6,309 bases of DNA, from NCBI GenBank assembly GCA_017503945.1, contig JAFVSB010000048.1, positions 1 to 6,309 on the forward strand. The letters run 5' to 3'. Source of the DNA: Clostridia bacterium. Its GTDB lineage: Bacteria; Bacillota; Clostridia; UMGS1810. The position numbers were made by a program, and so were the translations under genes. Shown here piece after piece: positions 1 to 6,166 of this stretch; position 1 is the stretch's first letter, and every line of letters starts with the position of its first letter. The notes beneath the pieces were generated by a model, which saw only the letters and a program-made list of their open reading frames with translations, made no database searches and was not told the origin of the DNA.

Positions 1-5
1 TAGCG

Positions 6-52
6 TGCAAGCGCATACACAAAAACAGTTTCCTATGCTGTATGCGCTTGCA
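6..52. other. Outer hairpin of the left repeat
   Basis: Arm 6-19 (TGCAAGCGCATACA) is perfectly complementary to arm 39-52, giving a 14-bp stem with a 19-nt loop at 20-38. Only the inner arm exists in the right copy (6286-6299), because the window ends inside the loop there. There is no T-tract after either arm, so it does not look like an intrinsic terminator. Confidence 0.75.
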
Positions 53-85
53 GCAACGGCGCAAATAGCTTTTGCGCGTCGTTGC
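53..85. other. Second hairpin of the left repeat
   Basis: GCAACG (53-58) pairs with CGTTGC (80-85) and GCGCAAA (59-65) pairs with TTTGCGC (71-77). This gives a 13-bp stem with a 2-nt bulge (78-79) and a 5-nt loop (66-70). The same structure is intact in the right copy at 6253-6285. There is no following T-tract on either strand. Confidence 0.75.
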
Positions 86-140
86 GTGCGCATGGCTTTT
101 GAAAAATTCCCGAATTATTAAATTTAGCGGCTAAAGGGGG

Positions 141-171
141 TTTCAAAGGGGGAAAATATCCCCCTTTGAGA
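141..171. other. G5/C5 hairpin of the left repeat
   Basis: TCAAAGGGGG (143-152) pairs with CCCCCTTTGA (160-169) around the 7-nt loop AAAATAT. The next pair, 142/170, is T/G here but A/T in the right copy, and 141/171 pairs again. A second AAAGGGGG run at 133-140 could compete for the same C5 arm. The stem is strong but lacks an adjacent T-tract, so it is not a canonical terminator. Confidence 0.75.
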
Positions 172-227
172 AATTGCTAAACAATAATTTATCTTACAAT
201 CAAATCCTAAGTTCATATGATATTACA

Positions 228-263
228 ATAAAAAATGACCCCCAAGTTTTCACTTGGGGGTTA
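228..263 (-). terminator. Intrinsic terminator of the minus-strand operon
   Basis: Bases 236-247 pair with 252-263 in a 12-bp stem with one G-T pair and a 4-nt loop; the core is ACCCCCAAGT with its complement. Read on the minus strand the stem is followed by six T residues (complement of A230-A235). It starts 16 bp past the stop codon of the lipoprotein gene, the expected place for a Rho-independent terminator. On the plus strand the following T-tract is poor, so it mainly serves the minus strand. Confidence 0.9.
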
Positions 264-279
264 AATTTTACTCTTGCAC

Positions 280-660
280 CTAGTCCAGATCCGGCAACTT
301 TTCTAAAATAAGCTGAAGCTGCTCGAGCAGCTCTTTTTCTTCGTCACTGCCTGTGCCTGAAACCTTTTTATATTCACGATAGAGTCTGGCAAAATTTTCG
401 CCCGAAACCTCCACCTCTGCTCCGCTTTCGGTTTTGACGATGTCTTTGCCGTCGGCATTGGTGTATTCCTCGGTGTTACCATTTATATTTTGCATTTGAA
501 ACTCAGGGGTGATTTCAGCGTCACTTGTGCTCTCTAGCTGACTCTCGGCAGCAGAGTTTGTGTCAACCTCTACGCCGTCATCTTTTGATGAGCAAGCCGA
601 AAGCACACATACGCACATCATGGCAGCCAAAGCAAAAGCAAGGATTTTTTTGATATTCAT
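280..660 (-). CDS. Small putative lipoprotein of unknown function
   Basis: The 126-residue protein starts with a lipoprotein signal peptide: charged N-terminus (K4, K5), hydrophobic core 6-20 and lipobox L20-S21-A22-C23. The predicted mature form therefore begins at C23, would be lipidated by Lgt, cleaved by LspA and anchored on the outer face of the membrane. The mature part is acidic and Ser/Thr-rich at first (24-50, likely a flexible linker). A strand-rich segment around 63-86 follows, and the C-terminus (about 104-122) is a charged helix candidate rich in Glu and Leu. I recognise no family. The start is supported by AGGAG at 671-675, 10 nt upstream. It is the second gene of an operon with the phosphoribosyltransferase 15 bp upstream and is followed by an intrinsic terminator. 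Nothing in the sequence ties its job to purine salvage; co-transcription may be incidental. Confidence 0.88.
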   Translation of the reverse strand: MNIKKILAFALAAMMCVCVLSACSSKDDGVEVDTNSAAESQLESTSDAEITPEFQMQNINGNTEEYTNADGKDIVKTESGAEVEVSGENFARLYREYKKVSGTGSDEEKELLEQLQLILEKLPDLD

Positions 661-675
661 TCACTTTTCTCTCCT

Positions 676-1242
676 TTATCTGAGTTCGTTGCCCTCTGCA
701 TCAAAAAGAGGCAACGGCTCTAAATATGTTATATCGTCGCGGTTCATTGCCGCACCCTCGGCAAGCACTGCCATTTTGCCCACGATGATGCCGCCTGCCT
801 TGTTCACAAGCTCTTCCATTGCAATGAGCGACTCACCGGTGCTTATAACATCATCCACAATAAGCACTCTCTTTCCCTTGAGGGCATCAATGTCACTTTG
901 ACCTATGAAGAGCTTTTGAGCATTGGCGGTGGTGATGGAATTCACATCAGTGCCCATCACATTTTCCATGTAGAGCTTGGGTGCTTTGCGCGCTATTATG
1001 TAGTTGTCATCACCATTTTGCCTTGCCATCTCATACACAAGCGGCAGGCTTTTGCACTCAGCGGTAAAAATCACATCATACTCGGGCGCGAGCTTTAAAA
1101 GCTCTGCAGCAGATGCTTTGGTTATCTCCACATCGCCAAAGAGGATAAATGCGGCTATCTGCAGATTGTCACTGATTTTGAAAAGCTGCAAATCTCTTTT
1201 GAGACCTGCTATAGTCATTGTGTGAAACTTTTTCAAATGCAT
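676..1242 (-). CDS. Purine-type phosphoribosyltransferase (adenine PRTase-like)
   Basis: A 188-residue type I phosphoribosyltransferase. Such enzymes couple a nucleobase to PRPP to make a nucleoside monophosphate and pyrophosphate, in the cytoplasm. The PRPP-binding loop is clear at residues 126-138 (VLIVDDVISTGES), with the acidic pair D130-D131. The segment T60-R74 containing AECKSLPLVYEMAR matches the pyrophosphate-loop region, and ARKAPKLYM (84-92) and SITTA (102-106) fit the APT/XPRT-like group common in Clostridia and usually annotated as adenine phosphoribosyltransferase. Substrate specificity cannot be read from the sequence; xanthine or guanine is possible. There is no N-terminal DNA-binding domain, which argues against a PurR-type regulator. 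The start at M1 has AGAAGG only 2 nt upstream, shorter than usual; M9 is the alternative but has no ribosome binding site and would trim the family's N-terminal strand. It is the first gene of a two-gene operon, with a plausible promoter at 1276-1304. Confidence 0.9.
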   Translation of the reverse strand: MHLKKFHTMTIAGLKRDLQLFKISDNLQIAAFILFGDVEITKASAAELLKLAPEYDVIFTAECKSLPLVYEMARQNGDDNYIIARKAPKLYMENVMGTDVNSITTANAQKLFIGQSDIDALKGKRVLIVDDVISTGESLIAMEELVNKAGGIIVGKMAVLAEGAAMNRDDITYLEPLPLFDAEGNELR

Positions 1243-1270
1243 TACCTTCTTTCAAATATGCTTAACTATA

Positions 1271-1278
1271 CATACATT
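1271..1278 (+). promoter_or_regulatory. Sigma-E-like -10 octamer before the penicillin-binding protein gene
   Basis: CATACATT matches the -10 consensus of the Bacillus/Clostridium mother-cell sporulation sigma factor E (CATACAHT) at every position. It would place the transcript start near 1284-1286, about 35 nt ahead of the GTG codon. The matching -35 is missing: the only ATAT core nearby (1256-1259) is several bases too close. It overlaps the -10 of the divergent promoter. A candidate only. Confidence 0.25.
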
Positions 1279-1304
1279 TTACACCAAAATGACAAAATAA
1301 TCAA
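1276..1304 (-). promoter_or_regulatory. Likely sigma-A promoter of the phosphoribosyltransferase operon
   Basis: On the minus strand TTGATT (1299-1304, 4 of 6 to TTGACA) and TAAAAT (1276-1281, 5 of 6 to TATAAT) are 17 bp apart. Transcription would begin near 1268-1270, leaving a leader of about 25-28 nt before the start codon. No operator, riboswitch or PurBox is apparent. In AT-rich DNA such matches arise by chance, so confidence is moderate. Confidence 0.5.
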
Positions 1305-1311
1305 GAGGAGA
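1305..1311 (+). promoter_or_regulatory. Ribosome binding site deciding a GTG start
   Basis: GAGGAGA, with AGGAG at 1306-1310, is 9 nt ahead of the GTG at 1320. An ATG at 1313 is out of frame and too close, so the GTG is the start of the penicillin-binding protein. Confidence 0.8.
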
Positions 1312-1319
1312 GATGCAAA

Positions 1320-2828
1320 GTGGATAAAAGAATTTATGCCATGTGTGCAGCCTCGGCACTGGCAGTGACATTTCTTGGTGCAAAGGTGCTGGGAATTGGA
1401 ATTATTAAGCACGATGACTACACCCGAGCGGTGCTTGCCCAGCAAAAGACCACACGCGCTGTGGCTCCCATAAGGGGCACCATATATGACCGCAACCTAA
1501 TTCCACTCACAGACCGAAGCGATGAGCTCTTGCACATAACAGATGATGCAAGCGTGGCAGTGGGCAAAGGCAGGGCGTGGCTTACAGTAGGTGCTCGCCA
1601 TAAAGCGGGCGAGATATCGGCCCATGTCACAGGCTACACTGCCAATGACGGCTCGGGGCTTAGCGGCATCGAAAAAAAATATGACGATGTGCTAAAGGGG
1701 AAACACTTCTATACAGTCACCTACAATGCCGATGCGGCAGGCAGACCGCTCAAAGACGGTCAGCTCATAGTAGATGAAAAAGAGATCGAAAAACCAAACG
1801 GCGTACGCCTCACAATAGACTATCACATTCAAAAATGCGTGGAAGATGTGATGGATGCATATATTGCCAAGGGTGCAGCAGTGGTGCTCGACACCCAAAG
1901 CTTTGATGTGCTTGCAATGGTGAGCAGGCCAAATTATGATACATCTGCCGTTTCAGAAAGTCTGCAATCAGACGGCGGCGAGCTTCTCAATCGTGCTCTA
2001 TGTGCCTACAATGCAGGCAGCGTGTTCAAGATTGTGACCGCCGCTGCTGCACTTGAGGGTAATAGCGCCTATGCCCAAAGGCTGTTTGATTGCAAGGGCA
2101 GCTTCACTGCCGACACGCACACCTTTTTGTGCCACAAAGCCGACGGGCACGGAGTGGAGGATTTTTCGCATTCCTTTGCCAACTCGTGCAACTGTGCATT
2201 TTATGAGACGGCTCTTTTTGTAGGCGGCAAAAAGCTCACCGACACCGCCTTGAAGCTCGGTCTTGGTCATAAGGTGCTTGGCTGGGATAGCGAAGAGTCA
2301 TCAGGGCTCATACCGCGCAAGGCCATCTTCCCCACCCTTGAAATCATAAACCTTGGCATCGGACAGGGCGACATACTAATCACTCCCCTGCAATGCGCCC
2401 TCATGGCGGCAACAGTTGCCAATGGCGGTGTGCGCAAAAGTGTGAATATTGCCGACTCAGTGACCGACTCTCTTGGAAACACACTATATTCTATAAGGAA
2501 AGATGACAGCATCAAAGCCATGAGCCCTACTACCGCGCAAGCCATAGCATCGATGATGCGCCTTTCAGTGACCGACGGCACCGCAAAGCTTGCCGCGCTA
2601 TCAAGCGTGCCCATTGCAGGCAAGACAGGATCTGCCGAAACAGGCTGGCGCTCCGACGACGGCACTCTCAAGGTGCACGGCTGGTTTTGCGGATTTTTCC
2701 CATACGAAAATCCTCGCTATGCACTGGCAGTGTTTTGCGAAGACGGCAAAAGTGGCGCCGAGAGCTGCATTGAACCGTTTGTCGGTATATGCGAAAAAAT
2801 TTCGCATATTTATCCTCTAAAACAGTAG
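1320..2828 (+). CDS. Class B penicillin-binding protein (FtsI/PBP2/SpoVD-type transpeptidase)
   Basis: A 502-residue D,D-transpeptidase that cross-links peptidoglycan stem peptides outside the membrane. Residues 5-28 form the single N-terminal membrane anchor. The class B N-terminal module is marked by RGTIYDRN (52-59), GLSGIEKKYDDVLKG (113-127) and LTIDYHIQ (164-171). The transpeptidase domain begins near 185 and has all three active-site motifs: SVFK (nucleophile S234, K237), SCN (289-291) and KTG (435-437); GIGQG (346-350) is also typical. It is short for SpoVD or MrdA (usually about 580-700 residues), with no PASTA domain. C271 and C290 lie 19 residues apart in the context L-C-H-K..GHG...NSCN, matching the redox-active pair of B. 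subtilis SpoVD as I recall it. The start is GTG at 1320. No ftsW/rodA partner is next to it, so division, elongation or sporulation roles cannot be separated by context. polA follows with its own promoter. Confidence 0.93.
   Translation: MDKRIYAMCAASALAVTFLGAKVLGIGIIKHDDYTRAVLAQQKTTRAVAPIRGTIYDRNLIPLTDRSDELLHITDDASVAVGKGRAWLTVGARHKAGEISAHVTGYTANDGSGLSGIEKKYDDVLKGKHFYTVTYNADAAGRPLKDGQLIVDEKEIEKPNGVRLTIDYHIQKCVEDVMDAYIAKGAAVVLDTQSFDVLAMVSRPNYDTSAVSESLQSDGGELLNRALCAYNAGSVFKIVTAAAALEGNSAYAQRLFDCKGSFTADTHTFLCHKADGHGVEDFSHSFANSCNCAFYETALFVGGKKLTDTALKLGLGHKVLGWDSEESSGLIPRKAIFPTLEIINLGIGQGDILITPLQCALMAATVANGGVRKSVNIADSVTDSLGNTLYSIRKDDSIKAMSPTTAQAIASMMRLSVTDGTAKLAALSSVPIAGKTGSAETGWRSDDGTLKVHGWFCGFFPYENPRYALAVFCEDGKSGAESCIEPFVGICEKISHIYPLKQ
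2787..2809 (+). other. Hairpin inside the last codons of the penicillin-binding protein gene
   Basis: ATATGCGAAA (2787-2796) pairs perfectly with TTTCGCATAT (2800-2809) around an AAA loop, 17 bp before the stop codon TAG (2826-2828). A T-rich stretch (2832-2846, interrupted) follows only after about 22 nt, so it is not a standard terminator. It could slow 3'-5' decay or attenuate readthrough into polA, or be chance. Confidence 0.5.
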
Positions 2829-2854
2829 AAATATTTTTCGTTTTATGTTATAAT
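2826..2854 (+). promoter_or_regulatory. Extended -10 promoter for polA-coaE
   Basis: A perfect TATAAT at 2849-2854 is preceded by TGT (2846-2848), giving the extended -10 form TGnTATAAT. A weak -35, TAGAAA at 2826-2831 (4 of 6), lies 17 bp upstream and overlaps the stop codon of the preceding gene. Transcription would start around 2861, leaving a leader of about 25 nt before the polA ATG at 2886. Confidence 0.72.
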
Positions 2855-2872
2855 GGTTCTATGTTTGACGAG

Positions 2873-2878
2873 AGAAGG
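2873..2878 (+). promoter_or_regulatory. Ribosome binding site deciding the polA start
   Basis: AGAAGG is 7 nt ahead of the ATG at 2886. The upstream in-frame ATG at 2853 falls inside the -10 box and has no ribosome binding site, so 2886 is preferred. Confidence 0.8.
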
Positions 2879-2885
2879 TCATAAA

Positions 2886-5531
2886 ATGAAAAATCTACTT
2901 ATAATAGACGGAAACAGCATCATCAACCGTGCTTTCTACGGCATTCGCCTGCTGACCAACAAGCACGGTCTTTTTACTAATGCAATATACGGATTTCTCA
3001 AAATAATGTTTAAGCATATTGATGAGCTAAGCCCCGACTATATATGCGTGGCATTTGACCTCAAGGCGCCCACCTTCCGCCACAAAATGTATTCCAGCTA
3101 CAAGGCTCAGCGCAAAGGCATGCCCGACGAACTTCGCATGCAGATGCCCGTGATGAAAGAAGTGCTCGGCGCAATGAACATTGCCATACTCGAAAAAGAG
3201 GGCTATGAGGCTGATGACATCATTGGCACAGTGAGCCGAATGTGTGATGAAGAGAAAATAGCCTGCCACATTCTCACAGGTGACCGCGACGATTTGCAGC
3301 TTGCATCGGGCAACACCGATGTGCTTCTCACCATCACGCGCATGGGCGCTACCACTACCACGGTGTATGATGCCAACGCAGTGTATGAGGAATATGGAGT
3401 CACACCAAGCGAATTTGTTGATGTGAAGGCTCTTATGGGCGACAGCTCTGACAATGTGCCCGGTGTAAAGGGTATTGGTGAAAAGACCGCCTTTGGCTAT
3501 ATACAAAAATTCAAATCAATTGAAAAGCTCTATGATAACCTCGATGACGAAATCATAAAACCCGCCGCACGAAAAAAGCTTGAAGACGGCAAAGACATGG
3601 CCGCACTTAGCAAAAAGCTCTGCACCATCGACCGCTATGTGCCAATTGAATCAAGCCTTAATGACTATGAGCGCAAAGAATATAACACCGAAAGGCTCAC
3701 CGAGCTTTTTATAAATCTTGAATTTAATGCCTTTCTCAAAAGCATTGCACCTGTGCCTAAAGATGCGCAAAACGAAGATGTGCAGTTTGAGATGGTAGAT
3801 GCTGTCAAACTCAAAAGTCTGATGTCAGATATAAAATCAGAGCTTGTTTATAAGCTTTATGGTGCCAAAAGCATCGACGGCTTTGCTTTCAAAGATGGCA
3901 ACAGCATATACTTTTGCCCTGCAGCCACCCCTGATGACAGCGCGGCAATCGCCGATGCCATACGGCCCGTGTTTGAAAACAGTGGCATTGTTAAAATATC
4001 TGATGACATAAAAAGCAGCATCATAGCTCTGCATAGTCATGGTCTGACCTTTGATGATGCCTACTTTGACACAGGCATAGCCGCCTATATCATCAACCCT
4101 GCAAAAAGCAGCTACTCCACTTCCAGTGTGGCAATGGATCTTTTGTCGATACCGCTGGCAAGTGAAAAAGAAGTGTTTGGAAGCGGCAAAGATGCCAAAA
4201 CGCTTCTTACTCTCGATGATAAATCACTTATGTCATATGTATCGGGCGAGCTTTGCGCCATTGAAAAGCTCAAACCCTTTGAAGAAGAAAAAATCAAAGC
4301 CGACGGGCAGGAAAAACTTTTGTATGACATAGAGCTGCCGCTTGTGTGCGTGCTTGCCGACATGGAAATATACGGCTTCAAAATTGACGCCGATGCTCTC
4401 AGAGATTTTACTGACTCACTTACTAAGAAGATAGCAGTGCTTGAAGAGGAAATCTATGCCCTTGCAGGTGAAAGCTTCAATATCAATTCCACCAAACAAC
4501 TTGGTGTCATCCTTTTTGAAAAACTTGGCCTCAAGGTCATCAAAAAGACCAAAACAGGCTATTCCACCGATGCCGCAGTGCTCGAAAAACTCGAGGGCAG
4601 CCACGACATCATTGGCAAAATCATTGAATACCGCCGTGCCGCCAAGCTAAAATCCACCTATGGCGACGGTCTGCTTGCTGTGATAAACCCCACCACAGGT
4701 CGCATACACTCAAGCTTCAACCAGACTGTAACCACCACGGGTCGAATAAGCTCCACCGAACCAAACCTTCAAAACATACCCATGAGGCGCGAAGAAGGCA
4801 GAGAAATCCGCAAAATGTTTGTGCCAGGCTCTGATGACTACATTCTCACCGACGCCGACTATTCACAGATAGAGCTTCGCATACTTGCGCATATGTCGGG
4901 CGATGAAGCCATGATTGAAGCATTCCGAAGCGGCGAGGATATTCATGCATCAACTGCCTCAAGAGTGTTTGGCGTGGCAAAAGATGAGGTCACACCGCTA
5001 CTTCGCTCACGCGCAAAGGCGGTCAACTTTGGCATAGTGTATGGCATGGGCGAATACTCACTCTCGCAGGATTTGCACATATCGGTGAAAGAAGCCAAGG
5101 CATACATTGAAAGCTACTTTGAAAAATATGCAAGCGTCAAAAAATATCTTGACGACACAGTAAGCTCTGCCAGAGCAAACGGCTATGTAACCACCATGTT
5201 TGGCAGAAGAAGATATATCAGCGAAATTGCATCGTCTAACTTTATGACCAGAGCTTTTGGCGAAAGAGTGGCAATGAACACCCCCATTCAGGGCACAGCT
5301 GCCGACATCATCAAGATTGCCATGGTTAGTGTGCACCGTGAGCTCAAAAAGCAAAAGCTCAAATCAAGGCTCATTTTGCAGGTGCATGATGAACTCATCA
5401 TTGAAACAGCCATCGACGAAGCAGCCAAGGTTAAAGAGCTGCTTGAAAGCTGCATGATGAATGCCGCCAAGCTATCTACCAATCTTTTAGCCGAAACCGG
5501 CACAGGCAAAACATGGTATGATGCACACTAA
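2886..5531 (+). CDS. polA: DNA polymerase I
   Basis: An 881-residue protein, close to the 880 of B. subtilis PolA. It fills gaps and removes RNA primers and damaged strands in replication and excision repair. Residues 1-290 are the 5'-3' nuclease: D8, EADD (108-111), TGDRDD (131-136) and GDSSDN (185-190) keep the metal-binding acids, followed by the helix-hairpin-helix VPGVKGIGEKTA. Residues 300-470 occupy the 3'-5' exonuclease fold, but the DxE of motif I is absent and the motif III aspartate is not seen (YVSGELCAI, 451-459), so proofreading is probably lost, as in Bacillus and Taq. The polymerase domain has motif A DYSQIELR (catalytic D658), the O-helix R707-x3-K711-x3-F715-x3-Y719 and motif C VHDE (D835). 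F715 is at the site of E. coli F762. The start at 2886 is chosen by its ribosome binding site, and the leader encoded from 2853 lacks family similarity. coaE follows after 11 bp and is probably co-transcribed. Confidence 0.97.
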   Translation: MKNLLIIDGNSIINRAFYGIRLLTNKHGLFTNAIYGFLKIMFKHIDELSPDYICVAFDLKAPTFRHKMYSSYKAQRKGMPDELRMQMPVMKEVLGAMNIAILEKEGYEADDIIGTVSRMCDEEKIACHILTGDRDDLQLASGNTDVLLTITRMGATTTTVYDANAVYEEYGVTPSEFVDVKALMGDSSDNVPGVKGIGEKTAFGYIQKFKSIEKLYDNLDDEIIKPAARKKLEDGKDMAALSKKLCTIDRYVPIESSLNDYERKEYNTERLTELFINLEFNAFLKSIAPVPKDAQNEDVQFEMVDAVKLKSLMSDIKSELVYKLYGAKSIDGFAFKDGNSIYFCPAATPDDSAAIADAIRPVFENSGIVKISDDIKSSIIALHSHGLTFDDAYFDTGIAAYIINPAKSSYSTSSVAMDLLSIPLASEKEVFGSGKDAKTLLTLDDKSLMSYVSGELCAIEKLKPFEEEKIKADGQEKLLYDIELPLVCVLADMEIYGFKIDADALRDFTDSLTKKIAVLEEEIYALAGESFNINSTKQLGVILFEKLGLKVIKKTKTGYSTDAAVLEKLEGSHDIIGKIIEYRRAAKLKSTYGDGLLAVINPTTGRIHSSFNQTVTTTGRISSTEPNLQNIPMRREEGREIRKMFVPGSDDYILTDADYSQIELRILAHMSGDEAMIEAFRSGEDIHASTASRVFGVAKDEVTPLLRSRAKAVNFGIVYGMGEYSLSQDLHISVKEAKAYIESYFEKYASVKKYLDDTVSSARANGYVTTMFGRRRYISEIASSNFMTRAFGERVAMNTPIQGTAADIIKIAMVSVHRELKKQKLKSRLILQVHDELIIETAIDEAAKVKELLESCMMNAAKLSTNLLAETGTGKTWYDAH

Positions 5532-5542
5532 GGAGAGATACA

Positions 5543-6133
5543 ATGATTATAGGTCTCACAGGCGGAAGCGGCTGCGGCAAAAGCTGCGGCGCCCGCGTTT
5601 TTACCAAGGCAGGCTTTGTGGTGCTTGATTTTGATAAAATCTCACGCGAGGTGTGCGCTCCCGGGAGCGATTGCCTTGAAGAAATCAAAACATATTTTGG
5701 AAATGAAATCCTCCTGCCCGATGGCTCGCTCAACAGGCAGGCTTTGGGCGCTATTGTGTTTTCCGACGAAAAATTACTGTCAATTTTAAATAAAATAACT
5801 CATAAATATATACTAAAAGAAACCGACAGACTCATTAAAGTGTACAAGGGCAAAAATCTGCTCTTTGATGCACCGCTGCTTTTTGAATCAGGTCTTGACA
5901 AAAAGTGTGACTATGTGGTAAGCATCTTAGCCTCAAAGGAGCTTCGCCTTGAGCGCATATGTGAGCGCGACGGCCTTGATAAGGCTCTTGCACTTGCGCG
6001 CATACAAAGCCAGCCCGATGATGATTTTTACATCGCCAAAAGTGACCTGTGCCTTTACAACAATGAAGATTTGCCGTCGCTTGAGCAAAAGCTCAGAGAG
6101 TTTATAAGCAACTGCTTAGCCAAAAAAGAATAA
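5543..6133 (+). CDS. coaE: Dephospho-CoA kinase
   Basis: A 196-residue P-loop kinase that phosphorylates the ribose 3'-hydroxyl of dephospho-CoA with ATP, the last step of coenzyme A synthesis, in the cytoplasm. The Walker A motif is GGSGCGKS (7-14). DFDKISR (29-35) is the family's DADxxxR substrate motif with Phe in place of Ala; ITHK (85-88) replaces the usual I-x-H-P. FDAPLLFESG (108-117) and RICERDG...ARIQSQ (138-157) are the strand/lid elements typical of CoaE, and the C-terminus keeps the L-x-N-N segment (171-174). Length is normal for the family. AGGAG at 5531-5535 overlaps the polA stop codon and sits 7 nt before the ATG, so translation may be coupled. A polA-coaE neighbourhood is common in Firmicutes; here mutM, which often lies between them, is absent. 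No canonical terminator follows: the structured repeat starts 13 bp downstream. Confidence 0.96.
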   Translation: MIIGLTGGSGCGKSCGARVFTKAGFVVLDFDKISREVCAPGSDCLEEIKTYFGNEILLPDGSLNRQALGAIVFSDEKLLSILNKITHKYILKETDRLIKVYKGKNLLFDAPLLFESGLDKKCDYVVSILASKELRLERICERDGLDKALALARIQSQPDDDFYIAKSDLCLYNNEDLPSLEQKLREFISNCLAKKE

Positions 6134-6166
6134 ACCAAACTATTTATAAATTATTGTTTAGTGATT

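Larger units (their letters stand above)
1..192. repeat. Structured intergenic repeat, left copy
   Basis: Bases 29-192 are an inverted copy of 6146-6309, pairing position x with 6338-x. I count 4 differences in 164 bp (at 142, 170, 175 and 176) and no gaps. The unit probably extends outward to at least position 6, because the outer hairpin arm 6-19 pairs with 39-52, but the other copy is cut off by the window end, so the outer boundary is unknown. Inside are hairpins at 6-52, 53-85 and 141-171 and a small palindrome at 123-135. No open reading frame or transposase is present. It follows the terminator of the minus-strand operon. It could be a REP/BIME-like dispersed repeat or a non-autonomous mobile remnant. 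The repeat itself is certain; its class is not. Confidence 0.93.

Noticed and set aside
1..192. CRISPR array or tRNA/rRNA gene in the gene-free left end
   Set aside because: There are no regularly spaced direct repeats, and the hairpins do not fold as a tRNA cloverleaf or match rRNA.
560..901. Plus-strand reading frame across the lipoprotein and phosphoribosyltransferase genes
   Set aside because: It lies antisense to two well-supported genes, has no ribosome binding site I can see and shows no family features; its low-complexity Ser-rich product is typical of an antisense shadow.
676..1242. PurR-type transcription regulator with a phosphoribosyltransferase fold
   Set aside because: The protein starts directly with the phosphoribosyltransferase region and has no N-terminal winged-helix domain.
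1243..1319. Purine riboswitch or PurBox controlling the phosphoribosyltransferase operon
   Set aside because: The likely leader is only about 25-28 nt, too short for an aptamer, and no PurBox-like sequence is visible.
2853..2885. Longer N-terminus for DNA polymerase I starting at the ATG at 2853
   Set aside because: That ATG lies inside the TATAAT box, has no ribosome binding site, and the extra 11 residues do not resemble PolA; the ATG at 2886 has AGAAGG at a 7-nt spacing.
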